Part shown: in pieces, positions 20,893 to 31,389 of the stretch
How positions within the stretch are numbered: position 1 is the first letter of the stretch
Layout: each line of letters begins with the position of its first letter
From: Closterium sp. NIES-65
Taxonomy: Eukaryota; Streptophyta; Zygnematophyceae; Desmidiales; Closteriaceae
Length of the DNA stretch: 64,000 nucleotides
Assembly: GCA_948144175.1 (NCBI GenBank)
Contig: CANXME010002420.1
Span: forward strand, 2,430,001 to 2,494,000
Direction of reading: 5' to 3'
Made by a program: the position numbers and the translations under genes
Notes under the pieces: generated by a model
Seen by the model: only the letters and a program-made list of their open reading frames with translations
What the model was told of the DNA's origin: nothing
Database searches by the model: none

Positions 20893-22345
20893 ATGGCTAG
20901 CCCTACCGTTCTCACGTTTGACTCTGAGGGCTGTCAAATTAAGTTTGACGTTTGGCTCGATGACCTACACCTGTTCCTCCAGATCACTACCAAGGACGAT
21001 GTTTCCCTGTTTGACCACACGTCTGGCGCCGCTCCCGCACCTGCTGCTACTGATGACAGCACTGCTCGCTCACAGTGGCAGACCCGTGATGCTCATGCTC
21101 GCCTAGCCGTTCGCAGCCACCTACCGTTAGATAAGCGCGAGCACTTTGGCCAGCATAAGTCCGCAAAGGAGTTGTACGACGCTGTAGTTGCACGCTACTC
21201 CTCCCCTGCTACTACTGCGACAGGCCGTCTCTCCCTGCCCTATCTCTTCCCCGATCTGTCAGCTTTTGCTACAGTATCTGACCTCATCACGCACCTCTGT
21301 ACTAGTGATCTTCGCTACCGTGCCGTGCTTCCCCCCGATTTCCTAGCCAAGAACCCTCACCCGATGTACCTCACACTCTATCACCTAGTCACCCGCCTCC
21401 CTGACTCCCTTCGTACTGTCAGGGACCACTTTCTCGCCCTCTCCCCTACCGACCTCACTGTCGACCTGCTCGAGAAGGAGCTCCTAGCAGCCGAGAAGAG
21501 CATTATAGCTGTAGGTGCCTCTCGTGGCGACCCTCGCACTCCCTTCTTTGAGGGGTGCTCCCCCATCCCCCTCCTCCCCTCCACTGCATCTGCTGCTGCT
21601 GTCTACTACCTCGGTGCTGAGGGGGTCGGGGCTGCGTCTACTCCTAGTGGGAGGCGCAAGGGCTGCAGGGGCAAGGGGGCAGGGGTGGCAGTGGTGGCGG
21701 CGGGGGCGGCGGTGGTGGAGAGGGTGGAGGCGGCGGGGGCGGTTGCGGTGGTGGGAGTGGTATTGGTGGTGGGGGGTCGGTGGCGGAGCCGGGGGTGGTG
21801 GCGGCGGCAGTGGTGGGGGTGGCGGGGGTGGTGATGGCAGTGGTGGCAGCAGTGGAGCCGGTGGCGGGCGTGGTGGAGCGGTGCAGCGTGGGGGGATTGG
21901 AGGTGGCCAGAGGCAGCAGCAGCAGCGTCCCAACAAGACCCCGTCGTCCCAGCAGCTCCGTGAGTGCTACTCTCAGCGTGGGGGGTCTGGGGGTGGAGGT
22001 ACCTGCCCGTACATCATCCGCACAGGTGACCGCACTGGCCAGACCTTTGGGAGGTTTCACACGGCGCAGCGCTGTTTCTTTTGCCTCGACGACGCCTGGC
22101 GCGAGCAGTTCTCTGACGCCTCTGAGCTGCCCCGCTGGGCTGATCTGCTTAAGAAGGGAATTGATATCTTTGCTCTTGATTTTGATGCTATCCTTGCTGC
22201 TATGTATGCATTGACTATTAGTGTTGAGGGTGACTGCTACCTGAGTGTACCGCCCGGCCCGGGTATTGGGACCAGTGAGACAGCTGCTCTAGGTGCTAGT
22301 GCGTCTACTGCCCTAGGTCCTGGTGAGGCTGCTGCTCTAGGTGCT
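20893..22345 (+). pseudogene. Copia gag of C1
   Basis: ATG 20893 opens MASPTVLTFDSEGCQIKFDV, followed by the UBN2-type core (SQWQTRDAHARLAVRSHLP, LYDAVVARYSSP, LPYLFPDLSAF, LTLYHLVTRLPDSLR, VGASRGDPRTPFFEGC) and a Gly-rich tract from about 21660. A frameshift near 21680 inside the GGN repeats moves the reading to the next frame, where GGGGSGGGG and then SSQQLRECYSQ continue. The zinc-binding block is CPYIIRTGDRTG...H..QRCFFC, in which the second Cys seen in E1 and D1 is replaced by Phe. The C-terminal block reads RWADLLKKGIDIFALDFDA. Confidence 0.87.
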
Positions 22346-23758
22346 AGTGAGTCTGCTGCTCCATGTGCTACTACGTCTACTGAGGCACTACACACCTTCA
22401 CCCTGGACTCGGGTGCTTCCCGATGTTTCTTTCGTGACCGCACTGTCCTTGAGCAGCTAGCTTGGCCAGTTGTTGTCTCTCTCGCTGACCCCTCTGGGGG
22501 CCCAGTCCTTGTGACCTCCTCCGCTGTCCTCCCTTGTCCAGCGGTTCCGGCCGGCACCCTGTCGGGTCTTTACCTCCCCTCGTTCTCCACGAACTTGGTG
22601 GCGGGCTCTGCTCTCCAGGACGGGGGTGTTCACCAGCTCACCCCTGCCTATGAGCGTGTGACCCACTGTACGTGTGCTCGAACGGGTCGCCTCCTGGCTA
22701 CCTTTACTCGGCAGCCGGGGTCAGACCTGTACACACTGACCACTGAGTCCCCTCAGGTAGCTTCGTCTGCGTCTGCGTCGGGTCAGCTGTCAGCCCCCTA
22801 CTCGTGTCGCACCCTGTCGCACTAGACCGTCCTCTGGCACCACCGCCTTGGTCACCCTTCAGTGCAGGGCCTTCGTGGAATGCACTTCCGGTACCTTGTC
22901 TCTGGTCTTCCCAGGGTTCTCCCTCCTCTCCCACCCTCACCTGCTCCTCCCTGTCTTCCCTGTGTCGAGGGGCGGCAGCACGCCACTCCTCACTCCTCCT
23001 CGTTCCCTCCTACAGAGGCTCCTCAACAGACTCTTCACTTGGACGTGTGGGGCCCAGCCCGCGTCCGTGGACAGGGCCACGAGCGGTACTTCTTGCTGGT
23101 CGTCGACGACTACACGCGCTACACCACGGTCTTCCCCTTGCGCACCAAGGGAGAAGTCCCTGATTTTTTTATCCCTTAGATCCGCGCTGCTCGTCTCTAG
23201 CTCCGCGAGCAGTTCCAGTCGGACTTTCCAGTCCTGCGTCTGCACTCTGACAGGGGTGGTGAGTTTTCCTCCGGCCTCTTGGCAGCCTACTGTGCGGAGC
23301 ACAGCATCCGCCAGACGTTCACTCTTCCGACCTCCCCACAGCAGAACGGGATTGCTGAGCGCCGCTTTGGCTTAGTCATGGAGGTCGCTCGTACCTCCAT
23401 GATCCATGCGGCTGCCCCCCATTTTCGGTGGTCGTTTGCAGTACAGTACGCTGCGCATCAGCTCAACCTCTGGCCTCGTGTCTCTACTCCGGAGACCTCG
23501 CCCAGACTGCGTTGGACGGGGAAGGTTGGCGATGCGTCGGTGTTCCGAGTCTGGGGATGTCGAGCCTTTGTCCGCGATACGTCCGCGGACAAGCTCTCCA
23601 CCCGTGCCGTTCCCTGCGTCTTTCTTGGCTTTGTCCCTTACGCGCCTGGCTGGCTGTTCTACCACCCCACCTCATGACGTGTCTTCCCCTCCAAGGACGT
23701 CAGTTTTGATGAGTCGGTACCCTTCTACCGTCTGTTCCCCTACCGTACTGCGCCGCTT
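22346..23758 (+). pseudogene. Copia protease, pre-integrase and integrase of C1
   Basis: One frame with four in-frame stops. Protease: HTFTLDSGASRCFFRDRT near 22390-22440, with active site DSGA. GAG-pre-integrase: stop at 22823-22825, then LWHHRLGHPSVQGLRGM and CLPCVEGRQ, an H-C-C set. Integrase core: LHLDVWGPARVRG (first Asp), VVDDYTRYTTVF, LRLHSDRGGEFSS (second Asp), SPQQNGIAERRFG (Glu). Stops at about 23177 and 23195 and a TGA at 23675-23677 interrupt it. The integrase end (ESVPFYRLFPYRTAPLP) runs into a 24-C homopolymer at 23759-23782, after which the frame changes. Confidence 0.9.
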
Positions 23759-24725
23759 CCCCCCCCCCCCCCCCCCCCCCCCGCCGCTCTTCCTCACGCC
23801 AAGTGCTACTTCGGTAGACCCCCTACCTCCCCAGGGTCCTGCTCCCTCAGGTGTTTCCCAGGTAGACCCGGTCAAGCCTGTCGAGGTAGCTGTCGACTCT
23901 GGTCCTGCGAGGGGTATGGCGTTTGGGGGTGCTGAGCGTGGGGGTGCTAAGACTGAGGGTGCTGAGCCTGGGGGTGCTGAGCCTGAGGGTGCTGCGACTG
24001 GGGGTGCTGAGACTGGGGGTGCTGAGCCTGGGGGTGCTGAGCCTTGGGGTGCTGAGCCTGAGGGAGCTGAGACTGACCGTCCTGCGCCTGGTGACGCTCC
24101 CTCTTCACAACAGCTGCGTGAGTGGTACTCTCAGTGTTACTGCCTCCGGCGTGGGGCTGCTGGAGCTGCGGGTTCTGCCGGAGTCAGAGCTGGTGGTGCT
24201 TCGGGTACTATGTCGCAGCCGGCGCCTCCCTCCCCGCAGCGACTGCGTGAGTGGTACGCTCGCCGATGCAGCCTCCGGAGCCACACTCCTAGCACTGGGG
24301 TGCCGCTCGCTAGAGGCCCTGGTGCGACTGCAGGTACAAGAGCCTCAGGTCCTGGAGGTGCTCGTACAGGCGGTACTGGAGCTGCTGGGACTGGGGGTTT
24401 AGCTGGAGCTGGAGCTTCTGGAGCTGGTGCTACTGGAGGTGCTACTATTGCTGGAGTTGGAGCTCCAGGTGCTGGCGCTGCTCGAGCTGCCGGTAGAGCT
24501 GAGGACGCTGGGCCTACTGGAGTTGGTGTAGGTGCTGACCGTGGGGTTGGTCCTGCAGGTGCTGGAGCCGACGGTGCGGCTGGAGCTGGTACTACTGGGG
24601 GTATTGGAGTTGGAGCTGCTGGTAGTGCTACAGGAGTTAGAGCTGTTGCTGGGGGTTCAGGTGCTGTCTCAGCTGGTTCTGGGGGCGCTTCACGGCCGCG
24701 GCCGTACTACGTTCCGCTCCTTTAG
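23759..24725 (+). pseudogene. Repeat-rich integrase-RT linker of C1
   Basis: After the poly-C tract one frame stays open to TAG 24723-24725. It encodes SQVDPVKPVEVAVDS, a run of 15-bp repeats giving (G)GAEPG-type pentapeptides (about 23915-24085), two copies of a QLREWY motif (SSQQLREWYSQ near 24105; SPQRLREWYARR near 24236), then a Gly/Ala/Thr-rich stretch, ending in SRPRPYYVPLL. The linker has no known enzymatic domain and likely acts as a spacer. E1 and D1 carry the same layout. Confidence 0.75.
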
Positions 24726-26963
24726 CAGGTTCTTGGTTAGCCTCCTCCTCCTTGTCCTGCTCCCTCCTTAGAGTGTCCTCAGCCTGTCCAGTCGCGGTTA
24801 CAGTTAAAGCCTACCTCGCCCCTCCCTGGTCCTTCTCCCTACACTGGTCTGACAGGAGGTCTTACGGAGTGTCGTGAGCCTGAGTCTCAACCTGTATCGT
24901 GTGAATCTTGTTCTGCGTCGCCTGTTCATGCTGCTCGCACTGGTCGTCGTGTCCCGCGTCAGCGTCCTCCTGCTGTCCCAGGCACTCACCAGATGACGCT
25001 TCGTCTTTCCACTGCTGCGTAGCGTGTCCCTCTGCCTTCTCCTCCTGCGTCCTCTCTTCCTGCCCTTGCTGACCCAGAGTCTGACTCCCTTCGTGCTGCT
25101 AGTCCTACTGTCACGCATCTCCTGGCCACTGCTGTCACTGACCCGACGTTTGAGTCTGCTGCTGCGTCCGCCTTAGTTGCTGAGCTTGTCGAATTTGCTG
25201 CTCGCTGTCGTCTAGACTACCCCGTGAGTCTTGTTGCTGAGTCAGAGTCTGTCTGTCCTCCGTCCGTTGAGGGTGAAAGTGCTCTAGGCACGGACGTCCT
25301 TGAGGACAGGCAGAAGGAGTTTGAGTGCTTTGCCGCTGCTGTACCTCATCTCGTGTCCATGCTGATTGCACCTCAGGGAGACCCGGATGCACCAGACATC
25401 CCGACCCCGCGCTCTTACGCTGAGGTGATCGCGGGTGACTACTCCTCTAAGTGGCAGTCAGCCATGGACACAAAGATGGCATCCTGGAAGTCCACATGCA
25501 CTTACGTTGACGAGGATCCCCTCTTGGGGCGAATATCCTCAGTGGCATGTGGATTTTCAGGGTGAAGCGGCCGCCAGGTTCTCCGCCTGTCTTCAAGGTT
25601 CGTTACGTTGCTCGAAACTTCAGTCACCGAGAGGGAGTAGACTTCTTTCAGACCTTCTCCCCCACCCCGAAGATGGCCACTCTTCTGGTGCTACTGCACG
25701 TTGCCGCTCAGCGTGACTACGAGCTTCACTCTCTTGACTTCAGCACAGCTTTCTTGTAGGGCAGCCTGCACGAGGAGATGACTACCCTCCTGGCTTCACT
25801 TGGTCGTTTCCTCCTGGTACCCAGTGGAGCCTCCGGCAGCCGGTCTACAGTCTCCGCCAGGCGCCACGTGAGTGGCACGACACTCTGAGGACTACGCTTG
25901 CGGCTCTTGGGTTCGCGCCTTCTACTGCTGACCCGTCGCTGTTTCTGCGCACCGAAATTCGCTGCCGCCGTTCTACATCCTCGTGTACGTCGACGACTTG
26001 GTCTTTGCCTCTGCTAACACTAAGGCTCTCGCCCACTTGAAGTCGGAGCTGTAGAAGAGACACATGTGCACATACCTGGGTGAACTGCGCAGCTACCTTG
26101 GCTTGCAGATCACTCGGGACAGAGCACGCCACACCATCACACTGACTCAGTCACACATGGTGCAGCAGGTCCTTCAGCGCTTCGGCTTCACCTGGTCCTC
26201 AGCACAGGCGATTCCTCTGGCTACATGTCACTCGCTCTCAGCTCGGCCTTCGGATGAGTCCGTAGAGCCGAGTGGTCCTTACCCAGAGCTAGTTGGCTGC
26301 CTCATGTACCTGATGACTTGCACTCGTCGTGACCTAGCGTACCCTCTTGGCCTTCTGGCTTGCTACGTGGCTCCTGGTAGGCACCGAAAGGTGCATTGGA
26401 ATGCTGCAAAGAGGGTATTGCGCTACTTGTGCAGTACATTGGGCATGGGGCTTGTGCTTGGAGGGAGGAGCTCATTTGTTCTCACTGGGCACTCAGACGC
26501 TTCTTTGGTTGACGACCAGGCTACTCGGCGGTCGTCAGAGGGTTACACCTCCAGCCTTGGCTCTGGCTCAGTTTTGTGGCGTTCTACGCGTTCGTCTTTA
26601 GTTCTCACCTCCAGTTGTGAGGCTGAGATCTACGCCACAGCCATGGTTGCACAGAAGTTACGCCGGCTCACCTACCTGCTGACCGACCTGGGAGAGCGGC
26701 CTCGTTCTCCTCCAGTGCTGTACGTCGACAACAAGGCTGCCATTGCCTTGTGTGAGGAGCACAGACTGTAGCACAGAACGAAGCACATCGATCTACGTTA
26801 CTTTCTGGCTCGAGAGTTGCAGCAGCGTGGTCAGCTTCGTCTGCGTTACCTGGCCACTCAGGCCAACACTGCTGATATATTCACCAAGGCTCTTCAGTCT
26901 AGTGATCATCAACGTTTCTACACTTTTCTAGGGCCTGTGCCCAGTTTTCCTCACTTGTTGTAG
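24726..26963 (+). pseudogene. Copia RT and RNase H of C1
   Basis: RT begins with the conserved upstream region (ESALGTDVLEDRQKEFECF, DAPDIPTPRSYAEVIAGDY, ASWKST). A frameshift near 25550 is followed by MWIFRVKRPPGSPPVFKVRY, GVDFFQTFSPTPKM and DYELHSLDFSTAFL, then a stop at 25757-25759. The region to about 25960 is shifted. The catalytic FYILVYVDDLVFAS is kept (about 25972-26013). RNase H continues from about 26064 (TLTQSHMVQQVLQRFG, GCLMYLMTCTR, LYVDNKAAIALCEEH), with a stop at 26769-26771, then RTKHIDLRYFLARELQQ and ANTADIFTKAL to TAG 26961-26963. Inactive. Confidence 0.9.
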
Positions 26964-26986
26964 ACTTTGCCTGTACTGTGATCCAT

Positions 26987-27008
26987 GTATATATATATAT
27001 ATATATCT
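26987..27008. repeat. (AT)n microsatellite in C1 tail
   Basis: A short run of tatata in the C1 3' untranslated tail, upstream of the conserved gatccaccctgagcttg block. Confidence 0.8.
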
Positions 27009-27195
27009 ACATGCTTGCTAGATATAGATCATTGTGATGCTTGTGTTACATATATGCCTCTGCATGTGAACTGGTCGTGTGGCTCTTGCTTATGCTTAGA
27101 GTGTATGTCGACATTGTGATCCACCCTGAGCTTGCTTTGTCTTTCTTGACTAGTCTTGTGACCCCTTGCTCTCCCCCACTTAGCCTATGGGGGTG

Positions 27196-27322
27196 TGTCA
27201 AACATTGCACATGTTACTGTTCCGTAGGCTACTATGGGTTTAGCCTTAGGGGGTACAACATTCTAGGGTTTTCCTACTTGTACTCCCAATCTTGCTAGTC
27301 CAACCACTTCTCATTCTTGGCA
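27196..27322 (+). repeat. 3' LTR of C1 (127 bp)
   Basis: TGTCAAACATTGCAC...CTCATTCTTGGCA, same length as the 5' LTR, followed by CACAA at 27323-27327. The altered end (cttggca for ctcaaca) keeps the CA terminus. Confidence 0.92.
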
Positions 27323-27397
27323 CACAACTCCTTCTAAAAGCAGGAAAGGTGTTGGTTTAGTGAAGCAACCAAGTCATTTGGTTTCGAAAGACGATCG

Positions 27398-28489
27398 GTG
27401 GGAACCAGCAATTAGCTCTCGGTCCCCTGATGCACGAGCTAGGCCTGTACCCGCTACAGGCGCTAGCGGCTAGAGCCCGCTTGCGGGCCCTGGCCAAGTG
27501 GCCCTGTGCGAGCACGTTGGTACAATCCATCTTCGAGTGGGGGCGGCGGTTGGCTGCAGACCGCACCTGGACGTGGCTGACCGGATGCTATCTCCTGCTT
27601 TGGCGGGTGTTTGGCAAAGGCCACCGGCTCGTCTAGGATGCCGAAACACAACGCAGAATACTCGTCCACTTCCTGGAGAGGGACGCCACACTCAAGACCA
27701 AGGCAATGGCCACCTATCAGGCTTGCCGATTTGGGGAAACCACCACCTATCTCAAGGCTGCATGCTGGTACCCGTCCGTATCTAAGGGGATCTCCTGGCT
27801 CGTTAGGGCCAGGGTCTCCGGCGTATGGACCGAGTGCCGAGCAGAAGCTGCGGGTCTGGTGGAACCCGGAACCGGAGCCGGGTGTGTCTTGTGTGGTGGC
27901 CCTAACCGGGGAACCGCTTTCTAGAGGCATGTGCTTCTGGAGTGTCCGGTCGGAGCGGACAAACGCGAGGAACTCGGAATCGGACGGTACCTCACTGCAC
28001 TGGGGGAGGAGAGAAATGATCCAGACCAGTGTGTGGGAAATTCCGCAGCAACGGCCCTAATGGGTGGGCTAAAGAGCGGGGATACCGGTGCCACCAAGTG
28101 GGTGGTGCCTCAACCGCAACCCGTCTCAGGCTCGACCACACCGCGACTTGTCGCAGGCGGCCGCCGCCGGAGGCACACGAGGCAGACGGGGTCGGGAACA
28201 ACCACTAGGGGACCCACGCCAGGCTTTGTCTTGGCGGCGAGGTACCTCCAGTGGTACATGCCCCGGCACCAGAGCCGACTGTGGGGGTTACGTGTTACCT
28301 TCCCCTCTGAAGCCAACGCCCATCCGGGTACGGCTGTCCCCGAAACGGGGCACGCGCTTATGGTGATCGATGGTAGTTTTAGCCACTAAAGGCACAGCCG
28401 GTATAATGCTGCTTACCGAAGCGCCTTCTCCCTACGGGGGGTTGGTTTCCTCCGGGGATCTCCTTAAAGCCCAAAAAAAAAAAAAAAAA
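27398..28489 (+). mobile_element. 5'-truncated LINE 3' end with poly(A)
   Basis: One plus frame is open across 27398-28389 except for stops near 27634-27636 and 27922-27924. It encodes LGLYPLQALAARARLRALAKW, RRILVHFLERDATLKTKAMA and a Cys/His cluster CVLCGGPNRGTAF-HVLLECP of the C-X2-C..H-X4-C kind found after the RT domain of many non-LTR retrotransposons. It ends about 80 bp before a 17-A tail (28473-28489). No RT motif is present, so I see only the C-terminal portion. The assignment rests on the zinc motif, the poly(A) and the 5' truncation; a processed pseudogene is the main alternative. Confidence 0.6.
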
Positions 28490-29169
28490 TCTAGTAGTGA
28501 TAATCCTTGATGGGAAAGTGGTGGAAGTGTATGAGAACACGTCATTTGGTTTCGAAAGAGGATCGGGTGCAGAGCCAGCGAACGTGCCCTACCCTCCTGA
28601 CTCTCTACTCTTCACCAACTTGCAAGGAGCCGCATGCTGCGAGGGGGTGTGGGTGAGCGGCTACCGTGAGAAGGAGCTTCGTATATTTCAGCACTCGTAA
28701 TCCTACACGAAGATGAATCTGGGGTTGAAATATATAAGAAAATATTATTCTCGCATCTACGATATTAAGGGGGTGAGGCTGCTGTGGGGTCGCCTTCCGG
28801 CGGGTATGTACAGCACGTAGTAGCGGAGGCAGCCGGAAGATGAGCAGAGGGAATAAGCGAGGCAACACGATGACCTGAAACAGGGGGAGGGAATGGAAGG
28901 AGAACAACAAAATGGGGCAAGAGGGTAGGGATAGAAGAAACAATAAGCATTGATCTTACTTATGAAGTATGAGCAATTAAAAAAATGAGGAAGAATGATC
29001 TCCAACCTACACGTTATATTCGGGAAGGGCGATTACCGCCTATCGACGATGCACAAAAATTGCATCCCCTTCGCTTCCACAATAAATATAAATGACTATT
29101 TCTAAAAGGTAACACTTTTCAAATTCTCGTATTTTGAAACTGAAGCAGTTTGGAATGTAGGAATGGGCA
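28490..29169. other. Intervening DNA, no recognised gene
   Basis: It contains a 67-codon open frame (28497-28700) with no domain I recognise, and otherwise AT-richer sequence. The segment at about 28495-28570 resembles 27325-27400 on the other side of the LINE (shared gtcatttggtttcgaaaga). Confidence 0.5.
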
Positions 29170-29174
29170 ATATT

Positions 29175-29313
29175 TGTCAGAATCCCAACCACTAGACCAT
29201 TGGGATGAAAGGGCTTGTTTAAGTAGCGGGTCAGTGCGCCCATAACCCCCCAGGACAACGTGCCTGTAACCCTTCCCTAGGATCAATCGGAGATCACCAG
29301 TGGACCTCTGACA
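29175..29313 (-). repeat. 3' LTR of the TRIM
   Basis: 139 bp with TG..CA ends, near-identical to 29383-29521. Confidence 0.93.
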
Positions 29314-29382
29314 CCCCCCCGCACTGGGATGCCCGAAGTGCATACACCGGGATTCGAACCCGAGACCTTCGCTCTGATACCA

Positions 29383-29521
29383 TGTCAGAATCCCAACCAC
29401 TAGACCATTGGGATAAAAGGGCTTGTTTAAGTAGCGGGTCAGTGCGCCCATAACCCCCCAGGACAACGTGCCTGTAACCCTTCCCTAGGATCAATCGGGG
29501 ATCACCAGTGGACCTCTGACA
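29383..29521 (-). repeat. 5' LTR of the TRIM
   Basis: 139 bp. Its 3' end (GGTCTAGTGGTTGGGATTC) resembles a tRNA A box, and the adjacent internal region holds a B-box-like GGGTTCGAATCCC (29348-29362). Confidence 0.93.
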
Positions 29522-29526
29522 ATATT

Positions 29527-30039
29527 GAGTCGCGTCAAACGCCCGATTTAGTACAAAACGTGGGCATGAGGTTATTACCTCCACCCACGTCTCATTATCA
29601 AACGGTTGAGCCACTTTTTCCACCCTTGTAACCCTTGAAATGTGTTAGCACATTAGTCTGATATTTTCCTTGGATTTTAAAATACTAAAAAAAAAAGGCA
29701 ATGCCATTACTACATGAAAGAAAGCAAGCTTTTTAGAATTGAAAGCGGTGAAGTTTGAATTTTTTAATAATTAATCTCTAGGTTATTGTTTGATTGTAGT
29801 TTGTTGTTGTTGTGTGTTCCCTTTTCTTATGTATTGAACGGTAGAGATTATAACTTTTGCTTTGTGTATATAAGATTGTGGTTTTAGGTATTTCGACATA
29901 GCCGAATATGCATGGCGTCCAGTCGAAAAGAGTAAGGTAACCCTATTGTAAACCGAATTGCATATGTAGGTCATGATTTCAGGTGTGCAAAGAAAGCTGC
30001 GATTTGCGTGGCGCGTGCGCGCGACACCCGCCTACCAGC
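29527..30039. other. AT-rich intervening DNA, no gene seen
   Basis: AT-rich to about 29970, then grading into GC-rich repeats. No supported open frame, RNA gene or mobile element. Confidence 0.5.
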
Positions 30040-30640
30040 AACGGTCGGGGGTCGCGCCTGGCGCACGACAGGGCAGAGACACGGTGGCCGCCTGCCCGCC
30101 CGCCCGCCCGCGGAGGCCGGGGGCCGCACCGGGGAGGGCCGGCGGGCGCGGCGCGGCGGCCGCCCGCCCGCCCGCGGAGGCCGGGGGCCGCGCCGGGAAG
30201 GGCCCGCGGGCGCAGCACGGGACGGGGCGGGGGCGCAGCGGTCGCCCGCACACCGCGCCGGGGAGGACCGGCGGGCGCAATGCAGGCCGCCACGGGGTAC
30301 GGTGGCCACCGGGGGGTGCCGGCGGGCGTGGCGCGGGGGCGCGGAGGCCGCCCGCCCGCGAAAGGCCGGGGGCTGCGCCATTGAGGGTCTGTGGGCTCTG
30401 CGCGGTGGTCGCCTGCCTACGGAAGGTAGGGCTGGTGGGTGCAGGGCGAGGGCGCAGCGTCCGCTCGCACACGGAGGCCGGGGGCCGCGCCATGGAGAGC
30501 TCGCGGGAGCGGCCCGGCGCGGGGCGGGGGTGCGGCGGCCGCCCACCTGCGCAGGCCGGGGGCCGCCTCGGGGAGGGCCAGCGGGCGTGGTGTGGCGCGG
30601 CGGGGCTGCGGCGCGTCACAAGGGCACGGAGAGACGGCGG
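30040..30640. repeat. GC-rich degenerate repeat block
   Basis: An irregular repeat built on gaggccgggggccgcgcc / ggggagggccggcggg, recurring roughly every 60-80 bp. Long open frames occur on both strands only because stop codons are rare at this GC content; their products are Pro/Arg/Gly/Ala-rich with no domain. It resembles the leaders of copia elements in this window, but no LTR or PBS borders it. Confidence 0.65.
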
Positions 30641-30960
30641 TGCGTTGGAGCAGAGGAGTGGTGGCACGGCAATGGAGTTTGTCTCGTTCCCCCTCCCTTT
30701 GCTAGGCACTCTAGACGAGCCAGCGCGGTAACGGACTGTACTGAATTGGGTTATTTACATCCTCCTCCTCCTCTCTCTCCTCAACGGCCGTCTTCACTAG
30801 TGTTGCTCAAACTGAAGAAACCTGCTACTGCTTCTTGAGGCGTTGTTTTACTAACTCTTATGTTAACCTCCTTTTCCAGATAAATGTCCCGAGCGAATAA
30901 CCCTCACGTCAACGCGGTCTTCAGGTGTAACGCTGGAAACATTTGCATGTGGAGGATCAA
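30641..30960. other. Intervening DNA left of D1, no gene seen
   Basis: 320 bp with ordinary composition and a cct-rich patch near 30760. The last five bases (gcagg, 30961-30965) are the left target duplication of D1. Confidence 0.5.
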
Positions 30961-30965
30961 GCAGG

Positions 30966-31095
30966 TGTGAGAATCTGAGAAAGGAATGATGCATTGAGCA
31001 GCATGAGGAGTACAAGTAGGAGACCCTAAAGTGTTGTACCCCATATTGACTACCCCACTACAGCCTAAACAGACTATAGCACATATAGTTCAACA
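30966..31095 (-). repeat. 3' LTR of D1
   Basis: 130 bp, TGTTGAACTATATG...GATTCTCACA on the minus strand. It shares the core taggctgtagtgggg and ggggtacaacac with the other short LTRs. Confidence 0.92.
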
Positions 31096-31389
31096 CACCC
31101 CCATAGGCAAAGTGGGGGAGAACAAGGGGTCACAAGACCAGTCAAGAGAAGCAAGGCAAGCCCAGGGTGGATCACAATGTCACCACACAATCTGAGCACA
31201 AGCACAAGGCCACAAGGCCAGTTCACAAGTAGAGTTATACATCAAGAAGAACAAGCAAGGCGATGATCACAACCTAGCAAGAGTATGCATGCAAGTGCAG
31301 GTATATATAGATCACAGTACAAACAAAGACAAGAGGTGAGCAAGTGAGGCCAAGTAGGCACAAGACCTAGCAAATTACACAAGCGCTGA

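Larger units (their letters stand above)
20141..27322 (+). mobile_element. C1: complete but decayed copia retrotransposon (7182 bp)
   Basis: Identical-length LTRs of 127 bp (20141-20267, 27196-27322), a PBS-like site at 20268-20280 (tggtattaagagc), leader, gag, protease, integrase, linker, RT and RNase H, and a purine tract tatgggggtg before the 3' LTR. A perfect 5-bp target duplication CACAA lies at 20136-20140 and 27323-27327. The last bases of the two LTRs differ (ctcaaca versus cttggca), but length and TG..CA ends are kept. Numerous stops and frameshifts make it inactive. Confidence 0.95.
29175..29521 (-). mobile_element. Complete 347-bp TRIM-type miniature LTR retrotransposon
   Basis: Two 139-bp LTRs (29175-29313, 29383-29521; TGTCAGAGG...ATTCTGACA on the minus strand) flank only 69 bp. 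The minus-strand PBS TGGTATCAGAGC (29371-29382) directly abuts the 5' LTR, and a purine tract GCGGGGGGG (about 29314-29322) abuts the 3' LTR. A perfect 5-bp target duplication ATATT lies at 29170-29174 and 29522-29526. The two LTRs differ at about two positions. No coding capacity. TRIM and SMART elements of plants have this plan; this one is at the very small end. Confidence 0.95.

Noticed and set aside
23759..23782. Programmed frameshift site
   Set aside because: Both C1 and E1 carry other stops and shifts, so decay or sequencing error of a homopolymer is simpler. Kept only as a low-interest finding.
28497..28700. 67-codon gene after the LINE poly(A)
   Set aside because: Too short, no domain, and part of it resembles the opposite flank of the LINE.
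29340..29420. tRNA gene or tRNA-derived SINE suggested by A-box and B-box-like motifs
   Set aside because: The flanks form two 139-bp direct repeats with PBS, purine tract and ATATT duplication, so a TRIM LTR element explains the structure. No cloverleaf with a proper acceptor stem is visible.
29973..30838. Overlapping open frames of 130-280 codons on both strands
   Set aside because: Very GC-rich repetitive DNA; stops are rare in all phases and the products are Pro/Arg/Gly-rich without domains.
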